Shown here: one piece after another, positions 62,610-64,000 of the stretch
Numbering within the stretch: position 1 is the first letter of the stretch
Layout: every line of letters begins with the position of its first letter
DNA from: Tieghemostelium lacteum
Taxonomy: Eukaryota; Evosea; Eumycetozoa; Dictyosteliales; Raperosteliaceae
Direction: 5' to 3'
Assembly (NCBI GenBank): GCA_001606155.1
Contig: LODT01000021.1
Coordinates: 620,001 to 684,000 of the forward strand
Length of the DNA stretch: 64,000 nucleotides
Program-made: the position numbers and the translations under genes
The notes under the pieces: model-generated
Seen by the model: only the letters and a program-made list of their open reading frames with translations
Database searches by the model: none
What the model was told of the DNA's origin: nothing

Positions 62610-63969
62610 CTATTGAATTTTAATGGATAAACCAAAGGTACCATTATTATTGTCAGTTGTAACGATATCAAAAGGTGCGTTGATTTCAGGACCATTTTTA
62701 GGTTCAGTATGAGTGTGTACTTTGATGATGGTACCTTCAACAGTACCTTTAAAAACAGAAACTAAATCCTCAAAAGATGGCCAAGTTAGAGTGCCTTCCA
62801 CTTCTTTATCTTGTCTCTTGGTTACAGATAAAAAGAATTTTTCATGTTGTGTACATATACCTTTCCATTGAGAATCAGGTTTCATCACCGAGACACTAGG
62901 TGATTTTGACAATTTCAATCTGAATTTACTGTCATTTACAGTACCTGATATAGTATCACCATAGATAAACGATGTATAATCTGAAGGTACTTCAACTTCA
63001 TCTTGTCCTTTGACAATCTCGTATTCTTGAAAATTAAAAGAGTGATCAGCACCCACTGTACCCTTGTATTTAGTAACACTGCTATTCAGTGTCACCCACT
63101 GAATACATCCATGATATTGATTGTCTTTAAAGGATTCAACTGTCATATTAAATACATAAGGTTCACCATTCTCATCGGTGCATACACCAGCCCACTCTGT
63201 ACCGACTACAAAGTAACTCGAATCTTTTGGACTTAGTTGTCCAATGGATTTTGGTGGCGATGTAGTGGTAACAGTTGCCACAGGGGTTGCAACAGGTACT
63301 GGTACAGGTTGCTTATCGACTAAATACGATTTATCATCCAACAATTTCAATGCATATACAGATGAATTTATAAAATTTGCTTGTACAGGTGTGACTTTTA
63401 ATGCAATTGCTGAATCAATAGCATCATTAAACTTCTTCCAATCATCTTTCATATCACTTGGTTTGAATACTAAATAATCAATTTTCTTTGTCATTGATGT
63501 CTTTACAGTACCTCCATTCGAATTTATCAAATCTTTCAATTCCTGTGTTTTAGTTTTTGGTTTCTCTGAATAAAAACAAAATTGCATGTCTTTAAAGATT
63601 AAAGCTTGTGTTGATTTCTTTGTTCTCTTTACAGCTCTTCTTTTCATTGGGTCATCATATCTTCTTTGTATACCTATTAAATCTGGATCTGTTAAACTTG
63701 TAAAGTTTTTTATAATCTGTATATATATATAAAAACACATTTAAGATATATTAGTCACCTAGATTATTCACTGTATAAACTTTAAAATATATATGTACCT
63801 CATTACGTGTTAAATTGATATCAATATATCTATCTTTATCTACTGGAATAGATTTAGTTGATCCTGCTTGAAATGCTGATTCAAATTGTGCTACTAATGG
63901 ATCACTATAAGGTATCCAATTAGTATCGTCTAACCAATACCAACAATGAGTAGTTGTATGAGAGCTCAT
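62610..63969 (-). CDS. WWE-BRCT protein with two C-terminal beta-rich repeats
   Basis: Exon 1 is 63799-63969 and exon 2 is 62610-63716; 425 residues. The N-terminus is a WWE domain (CWYWLDDTNWIPYSDPLVAQ ... RYIDINLTRNE, TDPDLIGIQRRYDDP), a fold that binds poly- or iso-ADP-ribose in PARPs and ubiquitin ligases. A BRCT-like domain follows (ALIFKDMQFCFYSEKP, ELKDLINSNGGTVKTSMTKK, IDYLVFKP). The last 220 residues hold two related units that both begin with a W-x-G-V/I-C-T strand (TEWAGVCTDENG and SQWKGICTQHEK) and contain a YKGTVG/FKGTVE turn. No PARP catalytic domain is present. It looks like an ADP-ribose-dependent adaptor, perhaps in DNA repair. Confidence 0.78.
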
Positions 63970-64000
63970 AATAAGACAACAAGAAAAAATTGAAGTGAAT

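Overview
The window is a piece of a dictyostelid (social amoeba) genome. The DNA is AT-rich. Introns are short, T-rich and mostly begin GTAAGT or GTATGT (about 45-95 bases). Genes sit close together on both strands, and many proteins carry poly-Q, poly-N or Ser/Thr runs. The protein families also fit: ComC-like EGF/TIG membrane proteins, a 126-residue profilin, dictyostelid ankyrin-like and leucine-rich proteins. The species cannot be named from the sequence alone. No rRNA, tRNA, CRISPR or intact transposon was seen.

1-28.4 kb: after the 5' half of a probable Ras-binding-domain protein (1-1473, cut by the window edge) come four large ComC-like genes in tandem, all on the minus strand (A 1654-7449, B 8146-13967, C 15018-20807, D 21792-27610). 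Each has seven exons and an intact frame of 1785-1795 residues: signal peptide, long exon-defined beta-rich ectodomain, TIG domain, EGF-like domain, one membrane segment and a short tail. The array ends at an intact UBE2C-type E2 gene (27809-28351). Between the copies lie broken pieces of that E2 gene and of the 5' end of the first gene. One gap also holds an inverted scrap of the CAF1 gene that flanks the array. These relics record how the array grew.

28.8-44.4 kb: CAF1/CNOT7 deadenylase (+), NAD-dependent methylene-THF dehydrogenase (-), a chromatin-type protein with a helicase-C/HDA2-3-like region and zinc fingers (-), a VAP-type ER tail-anchored MSP protein (-), a frame-broken secreted HExxH protease gene with a decayed second copy behind it (+), an orphan small protein (-), an ankyrin-like protein (+) and a leucine-rich-repeat protein (-).

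44.4-64 kb: a dense run of mostly housekeeping genes. These are MUS81 endonuclease with SAM-like and SWIM insertions (-), SYF2 splicing factor (+), NELF-B (-), a probable C/D-box snoRNA, GNL1 GTPase (+), a small membrane protein (-), profilin (+), a Skp1-like protein with a long acidic tail (+), RRP41/EXOSC4 whose first coding exon is only the ATG (-), a mitochondrial-looking TPR protein (+), an EF-hand light chain (-), a putatively myristoylated orphan (-) and a WWE-BRCT protein (-).

The most distinctive system is the ComC-like array. Its four intact cell-surface receptors differ by in-frame length changes concentrated in certain ectodomain exons, other exons are constant in length, and the array grew by stepwise block duplication with apparent gene conversion. 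Exon joins below were inferred by eye from splice signals and frame continuity.
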